From Rhodococcus sp. P-2 (GTDB lineage: Bacteria; Actinomycetota; Actinomycetes; Mycobacteriales; Mycobacteriaceae), in NCBI RefSeq assembly GCF_016598535.1, contig NZ_CP066779.1:1612001-1676000 (forward strand): a DNA stretch of 64,000 nucleotides. Reading direction: 5' to 3'. The position numbers and the translations under genes are program-made. The first letter of the stretch is position 1, and each line of letters opens with the position of its first letter. This document shows, piece by piece, positions 8,428 to 16,621 of the stretch. The notes below the pieces were generated by a model. It saw nothing but the letters and a program-made list of their open reading frames with translations, was not told where the DNA came from and searched no databases.

Positions 8428-9372
8428 ATGCTGACGATCACCGCCCTCACCCCACCCGAGTCTTTGGCCGCGACGACGCCGTCCACGTCCACCCCTCTGC
8501 GTGTGGGTCTCGTCCAACATCGCTGGCACGAGGACCAAGACGACCTCTACACCGAATTGAGCGAGGGCATCGCGGCCGCAGCGAAGCTGGGCGCTTCCGT
8601 GGTCTTTCTTCCGGAGCTGACGCTCAGCCGGTACCCCGCCTCCAGCCCGGCCGACGACAATCCCGGACGCCAAGCGGAAGACCTGCTCACCGGACCCACT
8701 CTCGCCTTCGCCGCCAAGGCCGCCGCCGAGAACCAAGTCCTCGTTCACGCATCGTTGTACGAGCGCAGCGAGGCCGAGGACGGCCTGGGCTTCAACACCG
8801 CGATCCTGGTCGCACCCGGAGGTGAACTCCTCGGTCGTACCCGCAAGCTCCACATTCCGGTGACGGCCGGGTACTACGAGGACACGTACTTCCGCGGCGG
8901 TCCGTCCGAGGACGCATACCCCGTTCACGAGGCACTCGGCGCCAAGTTCGGACTCCCGACATGTTGGGACGAGTGGTTCCCCGAGGTCGCGCGTGCATAC
9001 TCCCTCGCCGGTGCCCAGGTTCTGGTGTACCCGACGGCGATCGGCTCCGAGCCCGATCACCCGAACTTCGACACCCAACCGCTGTGGCAGCAGGTGATCG
9101 TCGGAAACGGTATCGCCAACGGCACCTTCATGGTTGTTCCCAATCGTCACGGCAGTGAAGGTCTCATCACCTTCTACGGTTCGTCCTTCATCTCGGACCC
9201 GTACGGACGCATCCTCGTTCAGGCTCCCCGCGACGAATCTGCCGTGCTGGTAGCCGATCTCGACCTGCAGCAGCGCGAAGACTGGCTGGCACTGTTCCCA
9301 TTCCTTGCCACTCGCCGACCCGACACCTACTCGGCTCTGACCGCACCGGTGAAGACTGCGGGAGCCAACTGA
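8428..9372 (+). CDS. aguB: N-carbamoylputrescine amidase (nitrilase superfamily)
   Basis: A 314-residue carbon-nitrogen hydrolase that would cleave N-carbamoylputrescine to putrescine, CO2 and ammonia in the cytoplasm. The nitrilase triad is visible: Glu63 (LPELTLSRY), Lys140 (RTRKLHIP) and Cys179 (LPTCWDEWFPE). The CWDEWFPE context is typical of AguB enzymes. ATG at 8428 with GAGG upstream. The stop overlaps the agmatine deiminase start by one base (TGATG), so the two are translationally coupled. Confidence 0.93.
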   Translation: MLTITALTPPESLAATTPSTSTPLRVGLVQHRWHEDQDDLYTELSEGIAAAAKLGASVVFLPELTLSRYPASSPADDNPGRQAEDLLTGPTLAFAAKAAAENQVLVHASLYERSEAEDGLGFNTAILVAPGGELLGRTRKLHIPVTAGYYEDTYFRGGPSEDAYPVHEALGAKFGLPTCWDEWFPEVARAYSLAGAQVLVYPTAIGSEPDHPNFDTQPLWQQVIVGNGIANGTFMVVPNRHGSEGLITFYGSSFISDPYGRILVQAPRDESAVLVADLDLQQREDWLALFPFLATRRPDTYSALTAPVKTAGAN

Positions 9373-10397
9373 TGACCTGGCGCATGCCCGCGGAAAGTGA
9401 GCCGCACGAACGTACCTGGATGGCGTACCCCAGTGCCGGATACTCCCTCGGGGACACCGCCGAAGAACAGCATGAAGCGCGCTCGACGTGGGCGGCCGTC
9501 GCCCACGCCGTCGCTGAATTCGAGCCGGTCACCGTCGTGGTCGATCCCGCCGAGGTCGAGCAAGCACGAAAGTACCTGTCCGGGAAGGTCGACATCGTCG
9601 AGGCACCTCTCGACGACGCGTGGATGCGCGACATCGGACCGACGTTCGTCTTGTCCGACGACGGCCGTCTCGGCGGAGTCGACTGGGTGTTCAACGGCTG
9701 GGGCGCACAGGATTGGGCACAGTGGGACAAGGACTCGAAGATCGGCAGGTTTGTCGTCGAACAATCCGGTGCCCAGTTGATCGACTCACCAATCGTCAAC
9801 GAGGGCGGCGGCATTCAGGTCGACGGTCTCGGCACCGTGCTGGTCACCGAAACCGTCCAACTCGATCCGGGGCGCAATCCCGACCTGACGAAGGCGGACA
9901 TCGAGGCCGAACTCGCCCGCACCATCGGAGCCAAACACGTCATCTGGCTTCCCCGCGGATTGACCCGCGATCAGGAGACCTACGGAACCCGCGGACACGT
10001 CGACATCGTCGCTGCCATCTCTTCCCCCGGAGTGGTACTGGTCCATGACCAACGCAATCCGGTGCACCCCGACTACGCCGTCAGCCAGACGATCATCGAG
10101 TTGTTCGAAAGCTCGACGGACGTCGGTGGCCGGCCGTGGAAGGTCATTCGGGTACCCGCTCCCGAAATCCTGCGCGACGACGAGGGATTCGTCGACTACA
10201 GCTACATCAACCATCTCGTGGTCAACCGTGGAGTGATCGCCTGCAGCTTCGACGATCCTGCCGACGCCGAAGCGGTAGAGATCCTGTCAGCCGCCTACCC
10301 CGGACGCACTGTCGTCACCGTCGACGCCAGACCGCTGTTCGAACGCGGCGGCGGCATCCACTGCATCACCCAGCATCAGCCCGCTGAACAGAATTAG
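9372..10397 (+). CDS. aguA: Agmatine deiminase
   Basis: A 341-residue guanidine-modifying enzyme that hydrolyses agmatine to N-carbamoylputrescine and ammonia. Diagnostic segments are the N-terminus MPAESEPHERTWMAYP, the DAWMRDIGPTF motif, NEGGGIQVDG, GTRGHVDI and the C-terminal nucleophile Cys331 in GGIHCITQHQP. Length is typical of bacterial AguA. Together with aguB it makes putrescine for the oxidase at 636-1997. The end of the gene is part of a 15-base tandem duplication covering the stop codon. Confidence 0.95.
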   Translation: MTWRMPAESEPHERTWMAYPSAGYSLGDTAEEQHEARSTWAAVAHAVAEFEPVTVVVDPAEVEQARKYLSGKVDIVEAPLDDAWMRDIGPTFVLSDDGRLGGVDWVFNGWGAQDWAQWDKDSKIGRFVVEQSGAQLIDSPIVNEGGGIQVDGLGTVLVTETVQLDPGRNPDLTKADIEAELARTIGAKHVIWLPRGLTRDQETYGTRGHVDIVAAISSPGVVLVHDQRNPVHPDYAVSQTIIELFESSTDVGGRPWKVIRVPAPEILRDDEGFVDYSYINHLVVNRGVIACSFDDPADAEAVEILSAAYPGRTVVTVDARPLFERGGGIHCITQHQPAEQN

Positions 10398-10418
10398 CAG
10401 CGACAGAATTAGCAGCGA
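10389..10418. repeat. 15-bp tandem repeat at the aguA stop
   Basis: Two exact copies of CAGAATTAGCAGCGA. The first contains the aguA stop codon. It looks like a recent small duplication in the short gap to the convergent VWA gene. Confidence 0.85.
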
Positions 10419-10423
10419 CGGGG

Positions 10424-12364
10424 CTAACGGCGCCCTCGCATGTAGTCACTCGCGACGGCTGCGCCGAGGCCGTCCAGGTCCGGCGCGATGACGCGTCCAC
10501 CCACCCGGTGCGCCATCCGGTCGACCACCCTGGCCAGGCCTGGATCCTCACCGAGGCGGAAAAACGTGACCTTGGCGCCCAGCCTGGCCACCGCGTCGAG
10601 TGCTCGAACCGTCAAACCGAGGGTTCGCGCACTCGGCGGGTAGTCGAACCTGGCTTCTCCGTCCGCTTCGAGATGAGCCGTCGGCTCACCGTCGGTGACG
10701 ATCAGTACCACCGGCTGCGCATTGGAATGGCGTCGAAGGTGCCTGGCTGCCAACAACAATGCGTGGTGCAGGTTGGTTCCCTGATCCCAGGCGCCGTCCA
10801 AACCGGCGAGCTCCGACGGGCTCAGTACGTGCGCGTGGCGTCCGAAGGCGATCAACTGCAGCTCGTCGCTGCGAAAACGCGTGCTCACCAGATGATTGAG
10901 TGCCAGAGCGGTGCGCTTCATCGGCACCCAGCGATCCTCCATCACCATCGAGAACGACGTGTCCACCAACAGCGCCACCGCAGCCTGGCTGCGCTGTTCG
11001 GTCTCGGCCACTTCGACATCGACGACGCTCAGCCGCACCGGCATTCGGCCCGGGTCACGTAGGACGGCGTTGGTGATGGTTCTCGTGACGTCCCAGGGTT
11101 CGGTGTCCCCGAACTCCCATTCGCGGGAAGCTCCGGTCGGTTCGCCCATCGCACCTGCCCGACGCGTATCGCGTTGACCGGTTCGCGACGACAGTTGCCC
11201 GGCGACGTCACGCAGAGCGGTCTGCCCGAGCTGCCGCATGGCCTTGGGCGACAAGCGCCATTGACCGTCCGGTGCACGATCGAAGAAACCCTGCTCCTGC
11301 AAAGCCTTTTCGAGATCGGCCAGGGTGCGAGCGTCCGCAGCGGCTTCGTCGCCGAGTTGCCGCGCGAGTAGCTCGGGGTCGATGTCGTCGAGCGCCGCGC
11401 CCGCGTACTGCTGAGACAGCTGATCTGCCAAGGATTCCAGCTCGGCGATGTCCTGCAGTGCGCCGGTCCCCTCACCCAACCCCATTCCGTTGTCGCCGCG
11501 GAACTGTTGCGAACCTTCCCAGTCCTCACCCGGCCGAGCCGCCTGAAGGAACTGGTCGAGTTGACTCAGCTCACTCATCAGGCTCGGATCACCGAACGCC
11601 TGCTGCGCCAACGCATCCAACTCGTCACGCTGCTCCTGCGAGAGCGAGTTCCGCAATCGTTGTGCGGCCGCCGCGCGCTGCGCCAACGAATCCAGAAGTT
11701 CCTCGACGTTGCGAGGGTTGTCCGGGAAATACTGCCCGTGCTTGTCCATGAATTCCGCAAACTGCTCCGGAGTGTCGACGCCCCGTGAATGCGCATCGAG
11801 CAGTTGATTCAGATCTGCCAGCATCTGGCGTATCTGCTCACGATCCTCGTCGGTAGCGCCCTCGAGCGCCTGCTTCATTCCCGAGAAGCGTTGATCGAGG
11901 ACCTCACGTCCGAGCAGATCACGAATCTTCTCGTAATCCGCGCGAGCCTGTTCGCTGCGCCAGTTGTAGTCTGCCAGATCTTGAACTGCCTGAGCTGTCG
12001 AGGGTGGCAACTCCTCGATCCGCATTTCGTTGAACCGTGCGTCGTCGTCGAGAGCACGCGCCAGTTCCTTGCGCTCTTCGAGCACCGCCTTGTCGAGAAG
12101 CTGCCGAACCTCGTCGAGCGTTCCGTCGAGATTGTTGCGGCGCAACAACTCGCGTCGACGTCGGTTCGCCTGTGCGGCAAGCTCGTCCAGCCCGCGCATA
12201 TCTCGATTGCCTCGCCGCAGCAGCTCCCGCAGGGCATGGCGCGGCGACGTGCCGGACAACACGTCGTCGCCGATTGCTGCCAAGGCATCGCGCAGATCTA
12301 CTGGTGGCGCCAGCGGATCGGGACCACCGTCGTACGGCCCGTACCGCGGATTGTGAATCATCAC
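10424..12364 (-). CDS. VWA-domain protein, partner of the MoxR-like ATPase
   Basis: A 646-residue protein with a long charged, helical N-terminal two thirds and a C-terminal von Willebrand factor A domain. The MIDAS metal motif is DTSFS (468-472), followed by TDGEP about 80 residues later. It lies six bases after the AAA ATPase gene. The order and sizes match Rv0958-Rv0959 of M. tuberculosis, annotated there as magnesium-chelatase-like. Such MoxR/VWA pairs are thought to act as chaperones for protein complexes or metal insertion; the client here is unknown. The start is ATGATG after AAGGGGC; the second ATG (12361) is an alternative. Confidence 0.85.
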   Translation of the reverse strand: MMIHNPRYGPYDGGPDPLAPPVDLRDALAAIGDDVLSGTSPRHALRELLRRGNRDMRGLDELAAQANRRRRELLRRNNLDGTLDEVRQLLDKAVLEERKELARALDDDARFNEMRIEELPPSTAQAVQDLADYNWRSEQARADYEKIRDLLGREVLDQRFSGMKQALEGATDEDREQIRQMLADLNQLLDAHSRGVDTPEQFAEFMDKHGQYFPDNPRNVEELLDSLAQRAAAAQRLRNSLSQEQRDELDALAQQAFGDPSLMSELSQLDQFLQAARPGEDWEGSQQFRGDNGMGLGEGTGALQDIAELESLADQLSQQYAGAALDDIDPELLARQLGDEAAADARTLADLEKALQEQGFFDRAPDGQWRLSPKAMRQLGQTALRDVAGQLSSRTGQRDTRRAGAMGEPTGASREWEFGDTEPWDVTRTITNAVLRDPGRMPVRLSVVDVEVAETEQRSQAAVALLVDTSFSMVMEDRWVPMKRTALALNHLVSTRFRSDELQLIAFGRHAHVLSPSELAGLDGAWDQGTNLHHALLLAARHLRRHSNAQPVVLIVTDGEPTAHLEADGEARFDYPPSARTLGLTVRALDAVARLGAKVTFFRLGEDPGLARVVDRMAHRVGGRVIAPDLDGLGAAVASDYMRGRR

Positions 12365-12370
12365 TGCCCC

Positions 12371-13747
12371 TTACGAGTACACCGAGCGGCCGCCCGGGCC
12401 TTGATCTTTCGAGATCCGGCGCGCGAGGTAAAGCCCTTCGAGGGCAAGTTCGGCACCGGCGGCACGCTCGCCGTCGGATTGCGCACCGAGACGTTCGGCT
12501 ACTTCGTCCAGGACCTCGAGGTCCGGAAGCTCGTCGAGAAATGCCTTGGCCGTGACAGATTCACCGGTGACGATCGTATTGCCCATCTCCACAGCGGAAA
12601 CCAGCATCCCCAGGTCGATTCCGCCCAGACGAACCCGAACCGTATCGGCCGTCGCGCGACGCAGCAGATGCTCGAGCACCTCCAGTTCGCGGCCCTCTTC
12701 ACCGGATTCGAACTCGACCTTGCCGCGAAGCACCTCGACCACGGACTCGAGATCGACGGGCCGGGCAACAGGATCGGCCTCGCCGAGCACCGCCGCGCGT
12801 CGTACCGCCGCTGCACTGACGGTTTCGGCGCCGGCGACGGCAAAGCGTGCCGACACACCCGATCGCTGGTCCACCGAGGTGGATTCGCGGAGCAGGCGAG
12901 TGAATCTGGCAAGAATTTCGAGGAGATAGTCGGGCACCTCGGCGGCCAGATGTGCCTCCTGCTCGATCACCGCAATCTCGCCCGCCAACTCGACGGGGTA
13001 GTGCGTGCGGATTTCTGCGCCGAAGCGGTCCTTGAGCGGGGTGATGATGCGGCCACGGTTGGTGTAGTCCTCGGGGTTCGCGCTCGCGACCAGAAGAACG
13101 TCCAACGGAAGCCGAAGCGTGTACCCGCGGACCTGGATGTCCCGCTCTTCCATCACGTTGAGCAACGAGACCTGGATGCGCTCGGCGAGGTCGGGAAGCT
13201 CGTTGATCGCCACGATTCCGCGATGCGCACGGGGCACGAGGCCGAAGTGAATGGTCTCGGGATCGCCGAGGCTCCGCCCCTCGGCAACCTTGACCGGGTC
13301 GACGTCGCCGATCAGGTCGGCGACCGAGGTGTCCGGCGTTGCCAGCTTCTCTGAGTATCGCTCGCTGCGATGACGCCAGGCGATCGGGAGGTCGTCGCCC
13401 AGTTCCTTGGCTCGACGTATCGAAGCCGGGGTGATCGGCTCGTACGGGTGCTCCCCCAGTTCCGAGCCTTCGATGACGGGCGTCCACTCGTCGAGAAGGA
13501 GCCCGAGGGTGCGAAGCAACCTCGTCTTTCCTTGACCTCGTTCGCCGAGCAGAACCACGTCGTGGCCGGCGATCAGCGCCCGCTCGAGTTGCGGGGCGAC
13601 CGTGTCCTCGAACCCGACTATCCCGGGCCAGGGGTCACGGCCGTCCCGCAACGCGGCGAGAAGGTTCTCTCGTAGTTCTTCCTTGACACTTCGCTGTACG
13701 TGTCCGGAGGCGCGTAGCTCTCCGAGGGTTTTTGCGACAGTCACCAC
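12371..13747 (-). CDS. MoxR/ChlI-like AAA+ ATPase
   Basis: A 458-residue AAA+ ATPase with Walker A GERGQGKT (68-75), a Walker-B-like AINELPDL, the sensor region SANPED and a C-terminal lid. It resembles the BchI/ChlI subunit of magnesium chelatase and the Rv0958 protein, not a true chlorophyll enzyme. It is expected to work with the VWA protein encoded directly downstream. GTG start; a second in-frame GTG follows immediately, so the first residue is uncertain by one codon. The pair lies beyond purH in mycobacteria as well, here separated from it by about 2.9 kb of extra genes. Confidence 0.85.
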   Translation of the reverse strand: MVTVAKTLGELRASGHVQRSVKEELRENLLAALRDGRDPWPGIVGFEDTVAPQLERALIAGHDVVLLGERGQGKTRLLRTLGLLLDEWTPVIEGSELGEHPYEPITPASIRRAKELGDDLPIAWRHRSERYSEKLATPDTSVADLIGDVDPVKVAEGRSLGDPETIHFGLVPRAHRGIVAINELPDLAERIQVSLLNVMEERDIQVRGYTLRLPLDVLLVASANPEDYTNRGRIITPLKDRFGAEIRTHYPVELAGEIAVIEQEAHLAAEVPDYLLEILARFTRLLRESTSVDQRSGVSARFAVAGAETVSAAAVRRAAVLGEADPVARPVDLESVVEVLRGKVEFESGEEGRELEVLEHLLRRATADTVRVRLGGIDLGMLVSAVEMGNTIVTGESVTAKAFLDELPDLEVLDEVAERLGAQSDGERAAGAELALEGLYLARRISKDQGPGGRSVYS

Positions 13748-13801
13748 TCCACGCTACGAGTGTTTGCGGGGTTTCGCCTCTCGCCGAGGAAGTTCGGTCG
13801 C

Positions 13802-14218
13802 TCAGCCCTCGATGTTCTCGGGATTCATCCAGATGATTTCCCAGATGTGGCCGTCGGGATCCTGGAAGCTGCGGCTGTACATGAAGCCGTGATCCTGCGT
13901 CGCGTTTCCTTCGGAACCGCCGGTCGCGAGCGCTTTGTCGACGAGGGTGTCGACTGCCTCGCGAGTCTCGGCCGAGAGTCCAAGAAGCGCTTCCGTCGAC
14001 GTCGAGGTGTCGGCGATGCCCTTCGTCGTGAAGGTCTTGAAGAAGGGCTCGGCCAACAGCATCACGACGATGGTGTCACTGATGACCATCGACGACGCAT
14101 TCTCGTCGGAGAACTGCGTGTTCTTGGAGTATCCGAGCCCCTCGTAGAAGGTGGTGGCCTTGCCCAGGTCCTTGACGGGCAGGTTGAGGAAGAACATCGG
14201 CTGCGGGTTTGTCGCCAT
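13802..14218 (-). CDS. VOC-superfamily (glyoxalase-like) protein
   Basis: A 138-residue protein of the vicinal oxygen chelate fold with two beta-alpha-beta-beta-beta modules: FFLNLPVKDLGKATTFYEGLG near the start and FQDPDGHIWEIIWM near the end. The spacing and end motif fit the lactoylglutathione-lyase-like or PhnB-like groups. The HIWE glutamate could bind a metal. The substrate is not predictable. The ATG lies 23 bases from palindromic repeat copy 2, which it shares with the divergent DUF4126 gene. Confidence 0.83.
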   Translation of the reverse strand: MATNPQPMFFLNLPVKDLGKATTFYEGLGYSKNTQFSDENASSMVISDTIVVMLLAEPFFKTFTTKGIADTSTSTEALLGLSAETREAVDTLVDKALATGGSEGNATQDHGFMYSRSFQDPDGHIWEIIWMNPENIEG

Positions 14219-14241
14219 GGAAGGTCCTTTCCGAGACTTTG

Positions 14242-14285
14242 CTGTGCGCCTTTATTAACCGCCGGCGGTTAATAAAGGCGCACAG
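14242..14285. repeat. 44-bp perfect palindromic repeat, copy 2
   Basis: A perfect 44-base palindrome (22 of 22 pairs, arms CTGTGCGCCTTTATTAACC and its complement around GCCGGC). It occupies half of the 85-base gap between divergent genes, 23 bases from the VOC start and 18 bases from the DUF4126 start. This position argues against a simple terminator. The same element is at 5165-5214 and 59234-59281. Confidence 0.95.
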
Positions 14286-14303
14286 TAGACCTAAACTCCA
14301 TCC

Positions 14304-14876
14304 ATGGATACCTGGGTGTTGCCCGCCATGCTCGGCCTCGGACTCGCCGCAGCGTCCGGAATGCGAACCTTCCTGCCGCTGCTGATGCTCAGCGCTGCCG
14401 TCCACTTCGAACTGTTCGGGATCACCGTCGGCGAGTCGATGCGGTGGATCGGATCGACCGGCGCGCTGGTGGCATTGGCAATCGCCGCTGTGGTCGAACT
14501 GGGTGCCGACCTCATTCCCTTCGTGGACAACGCACTCTCGGTGATCGGCAACGTCACCGGACCGATTGCCGGAGTGATCGCCGCCTGGGCGGCATTCAGT
14601 CATCTCGACCCCGCGATGGCCGCGTTGGCGGGCATCATCGTCGGAGCGCCGACGGCGTTGACGTTCAGCGCCGCCCAGACCGGTACTCGTGCAGTCAGTA
14701 CGGCCACTACCGGTGGACTGTCGAATCCCGTCGTGTCCGTCATCGAGGATGTGCTGACTTTCTTCACCTCGTTGATCGCGATGATCTTGCCGCTCCTGAT
14801 CATTCCGCTGCTCGCCGCACTCTTGTGGTTCAGCTGGCGTGGCTGGCGTCGTGTCCGGAGTCTGCGCACCGCCTGA
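14304..14876 (+). CDS. DUF4126-type membrane protein
   Basis: A 190-residue hydrophobic protein with about five transmembrane segments and the DUF4126 start (LGLGLAAASGMRTFLPLL). Gly-rich helices such as VTGPIAGVIAAWAAF are typical. Function of the family is unknown. It is divergent from the VOC gene and separated from it almost entirely by palindromic repeat copy 2. It is followed 27 bases later by a hydrolase gene, so the two may be co-transcribed. Confidence 0.8.
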   Translation: MDTWVLPAMLGLGLAAASGMRTFLPLLMLSAAVHFELFGITVGESMRWIGSTGALVALAIAAVVELGADLIPFVDNALSVIGNVTGPIAGVIAAWAAFSHLDPAMAALAGIIVGAPTALTFSAAQTGTRAVSTATTGGLSNPVVSVIEDVLTFFTSLIAMILPLLIIPLLAALLWFSWRGWRRVRSLRTA

Positions 14877-14903
14877 CTGCACCGACCTGGTAGACAAGTC
14901 GTC

Positions 14904-15872
14904 ATGTCCGACACCGAGATCTCGTTCCAATCCGGCGACGTCACCCTGTACGGGAGTCTTCGCCTGCCCGCCTCACCCGACGCCCCTGCCCCGGCCGCGC
15001 TGATTCTGGCCGGTAGCGGCCCCACCGATCGCAACGGCGACAGCGCACTCCTCGAAGGCGACATCGGAACTCTGCGGTTCATCGCGGATCTTCTTGAAAA
15101 TCAAGGCATTTCAAGCCTGCGCTACGACAAGCTCGGGAGCGGCGAAACCGCCCTCGGCGACTACGACATCGAAGACATCGCCGATCTCGGCTTCAACACG
15201 TTTGTCGACGCCGCCTCCGACGGACTCGACTACCTCGCCGGACAACCCGGCGTCGATCCTGAGCGACTGTTCGTCGTCGGACACAGCGACGGCGCCGTCG
15301 TCGCACTGGCACTTGCCACTGCGACAGAGGGATCGAGAGTCAGCGCCCTCGCACTGCTCGAGCCACTGAGCGTGCGGCTTCTCGATCTACTCACGACGCA
15401 GATTCACCGCCAACTCGACGCCGTCGTCGGTGCCGGTCAGCTGCCGGTCGAACTGGCCGACGAACTTCGCGTCGCGCTAGCCGACGCCGTCGAGTCCCTT
15501 CGCTCCGAGGGCACGGTTCCGGATGATCTGCCCGAGCCGCTGCAGAATGCGGGACTGGTGCATGCCAACGCCAAGGCACTCGCCGAGGAAGACGCATTGG
15601 ACCCGGTCGCGCTCGTGGCGGCGCTGCCGGCCGGGATGCCCGTCCTCACCAGCTGCTCGGACAAGGACATCCAAGTCATTCCCGCCGACGTCGCAGCACT
15701 CGACGCCGCGCTCTCCCATACAGCGCTGACTTCAGTGCGGATGCGCAACGCCAACTTCGTACTCAAGGACATCGGCGAAGAACAGTCCACCGGTGCCGAC
15801 TACGTCGCACCGCTTCCGTACTCGGCAGAGTTCTCGGAGCCCTTCACAGCGTGGGTTCGTTCGTTCTCCTGA
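14904..15872 (+). CDS. Alpha/beta hydrolase
   Basis: A 322-residue serine hydrolase of the dienelactone-hydrolase/peptidase-like type. The nucleophile elbow is GHSDGA. The oxyanion segment GSGPTDRNGDS near residue 35 is characteristic of the YqhA/Est group of small-molecule esterases. The helical insert after the elbow is long and acidic. The substrate is unknown. Start is ATG, 27 bases after the DUF4126 stop. A strong hairpin follows the stop. Confidence 0.85.
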   Translation: MSDTEISFQSGDVTLYGSLRLPASPDAPAPAALILAGSGPTDRNGDSALLEGDIGTLRFIADLLENQGISSLRYDKLGSGETALGDYDIEDIADLGFNTFVDAASDGLDYLAGQPGVDPERLFVVGHSDGAVVALALATATEGSRVSALALLEPLSVRLLDLLTTQIHRQLDAVVGAGQLPVELADELRVALADAVESLRSEGTVPDDLPEPLQNAGLVHANAKALAEEDALDPVALVAALPAGMPVLTSCSDKDIQVIPADVAALDAALSHTALTSVRMRNANFVLKDIGEEQSTGADYVAPLPYSAEFSEPFTAWVRSFS

Positions 15873-15903
15873 TCACGTACAGACCGAACGTCCTCTTCTC
15901 GAG

Positions 15904-15952
15904 GTAGAAAGTTCCCTCCGCGAACCATCCCGGAGGGACTTCTGCTTTCTAC
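15904..15952 (+). terminator. Hairpin after the hydrolase gene
   Basis: Outer stem GTAGAAAG (15904-15911) with CTTTCTAC, and inner stem TCCCTCCG with CGGAGGGA, 31 bases after the hydrolase stop. There is no T-run, so termination is likely but not certain. Confidence 0.6.
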
Positions 15953-16109
15953 GCCTGACCTGCAACGAAGGCTCTTTCGATCCGGTGAATCCGGGGACAG
16001 AAGTCACGCGGAGTTTACGTTCGCGGCGCTTTTTATTGGTGCGAACCCTCGATCCGTGCTGTACGGTCATCCATTAACCAGCAACGCCACACAGAAAGGA
16101 ACGGACATC

Positions 16110-16235
16110 ATGTCGCTACACCCGAACGTCGTATCCGTACTTTCGTGGCGCAGCTGCGCCGCAGACAAGCACATTTTTTCGGCCGCAATGTCGGCCGAGA
16201 ACATGGGCAACAAGCGCGGTGTACCCCGAGAATGA
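16110..16235 (+). CDS. Short leader peptide (41 aa) before an attenuator-like hairpin
   Basis: A 41-codon frame starting ATG after AGAAAGGA. It begins MSLHPNVVSVLSWRSC and ends NMGNKRGVPRE. Its last codons (16221-16230) can pair with the 3' arm of the terminator at 16263-16290, which is the geometry of a translated leader controlling an antiterminator. There is no run of one amino acid; candidate control codons near the right distance are Met32, Asn34, Lys35 and Arg36. It could instead be an independent small protein with its own terminator. Confidence 0.5.
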   Translation: MSLHPNVVSVLSWRSCAADKHIFSAAMSAENMGNKRGVPRE

Positions 16236-16262
16236 TCCCCAGTTTCACCGGATTCGTTCTCG

Positions 16263-16300
16263 GGCACCCAGGGCAAACGCCTCGGGTGCCTTTTCTTTTA
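16263..16300 (+). terminator. Intrinsic terminator / attenuator
   Basis: Stem GGCACCC-AGG with CCT-C-GGGTGCC (16263-16290) followed by TTTTCTTTT. It lies between the leader peptide and the 73-residue gene. The segment 16281-16289 can alternatively pair with 16221-16230 (CCCGAG with CTCGGG plus three further pairs around a bulge), a candidate antiterminator. Confidence 0.7.
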
Positions 16301-16323
16301 CCTTTCACACGCAGGAGCACCAC

Positions 16324-16545
16324 ATGAAACTTCGAGTCAACCAACTGTCCATCGCGCCGCCGTATGTCGATCTGCCCGGTGACCTCACCGGATACGCAGT
16401 CACGCTGGATCTTTCGCACTCCGATGCTGCCCACGAAGCCACCCTCGGCGCACTGATCAGCGAGATCCGCAGTCGCGGAGCCTCACGCGTCGTCATCACC
16501 GGCTCCCCCCGCGAACTCCAGGGCACCCACAGCAGCGCCGCCTGA
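16324..16545 (+). CDS. Small protein of unknown function (73 aa)
   Basis: A 73-residue protein starting ATG after GCAGGAGCACCAC, a good ribosome binding site. It has a strand-rich middle (GYAVTLDLSHSDAAHEATLGALISEIRSRG, then SRVVITGSP) that could form a small alpha/beta fold. I do not recognise the family. It is the only gene downstream of the leader and terminator at 16110-16300 and is convergent with purH, so if that unit is an attenuator this is the regulated gene. Confidence 0.55.
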   Translation: MKLRVNQLSIAPPYVDLPGDLTGYAVTLDLSHSDAAHEATLGALISEIRSRGASRVVITGSPRELQGTHSSAA

Positions 16546-16571
16546 AAGAACCGGGCCGCCTGAATGCAGAA

Positions 16572-16606
16572 CGGGCCCCGAACTCCCGTCGAGGAGTCGA
16601 GGCCCG
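16572..16606 (-). terminator. Hairpin after purH
   Basis: Stem CGGGCC with GGCCCG extended by CGAACTCC paired to GGAGTCG around one bulge, 16 bases beyond the purH stop. It also lies 27 bases after the convergent 73-residue gene, so it may serve both directions. Confidence 0.6.
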
Positions 16607-16621
16607 CTACCGAAGCAGGAA

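Noticed and set aside
11789..13354. Long plus-strand open frame (521 codons) opposite the VWA/AAA genes
   Set aside because: Antisense to conserved catalytic motifs; composition lacks a protein-like hydrophobic pattern and there is no ribosome binding site.
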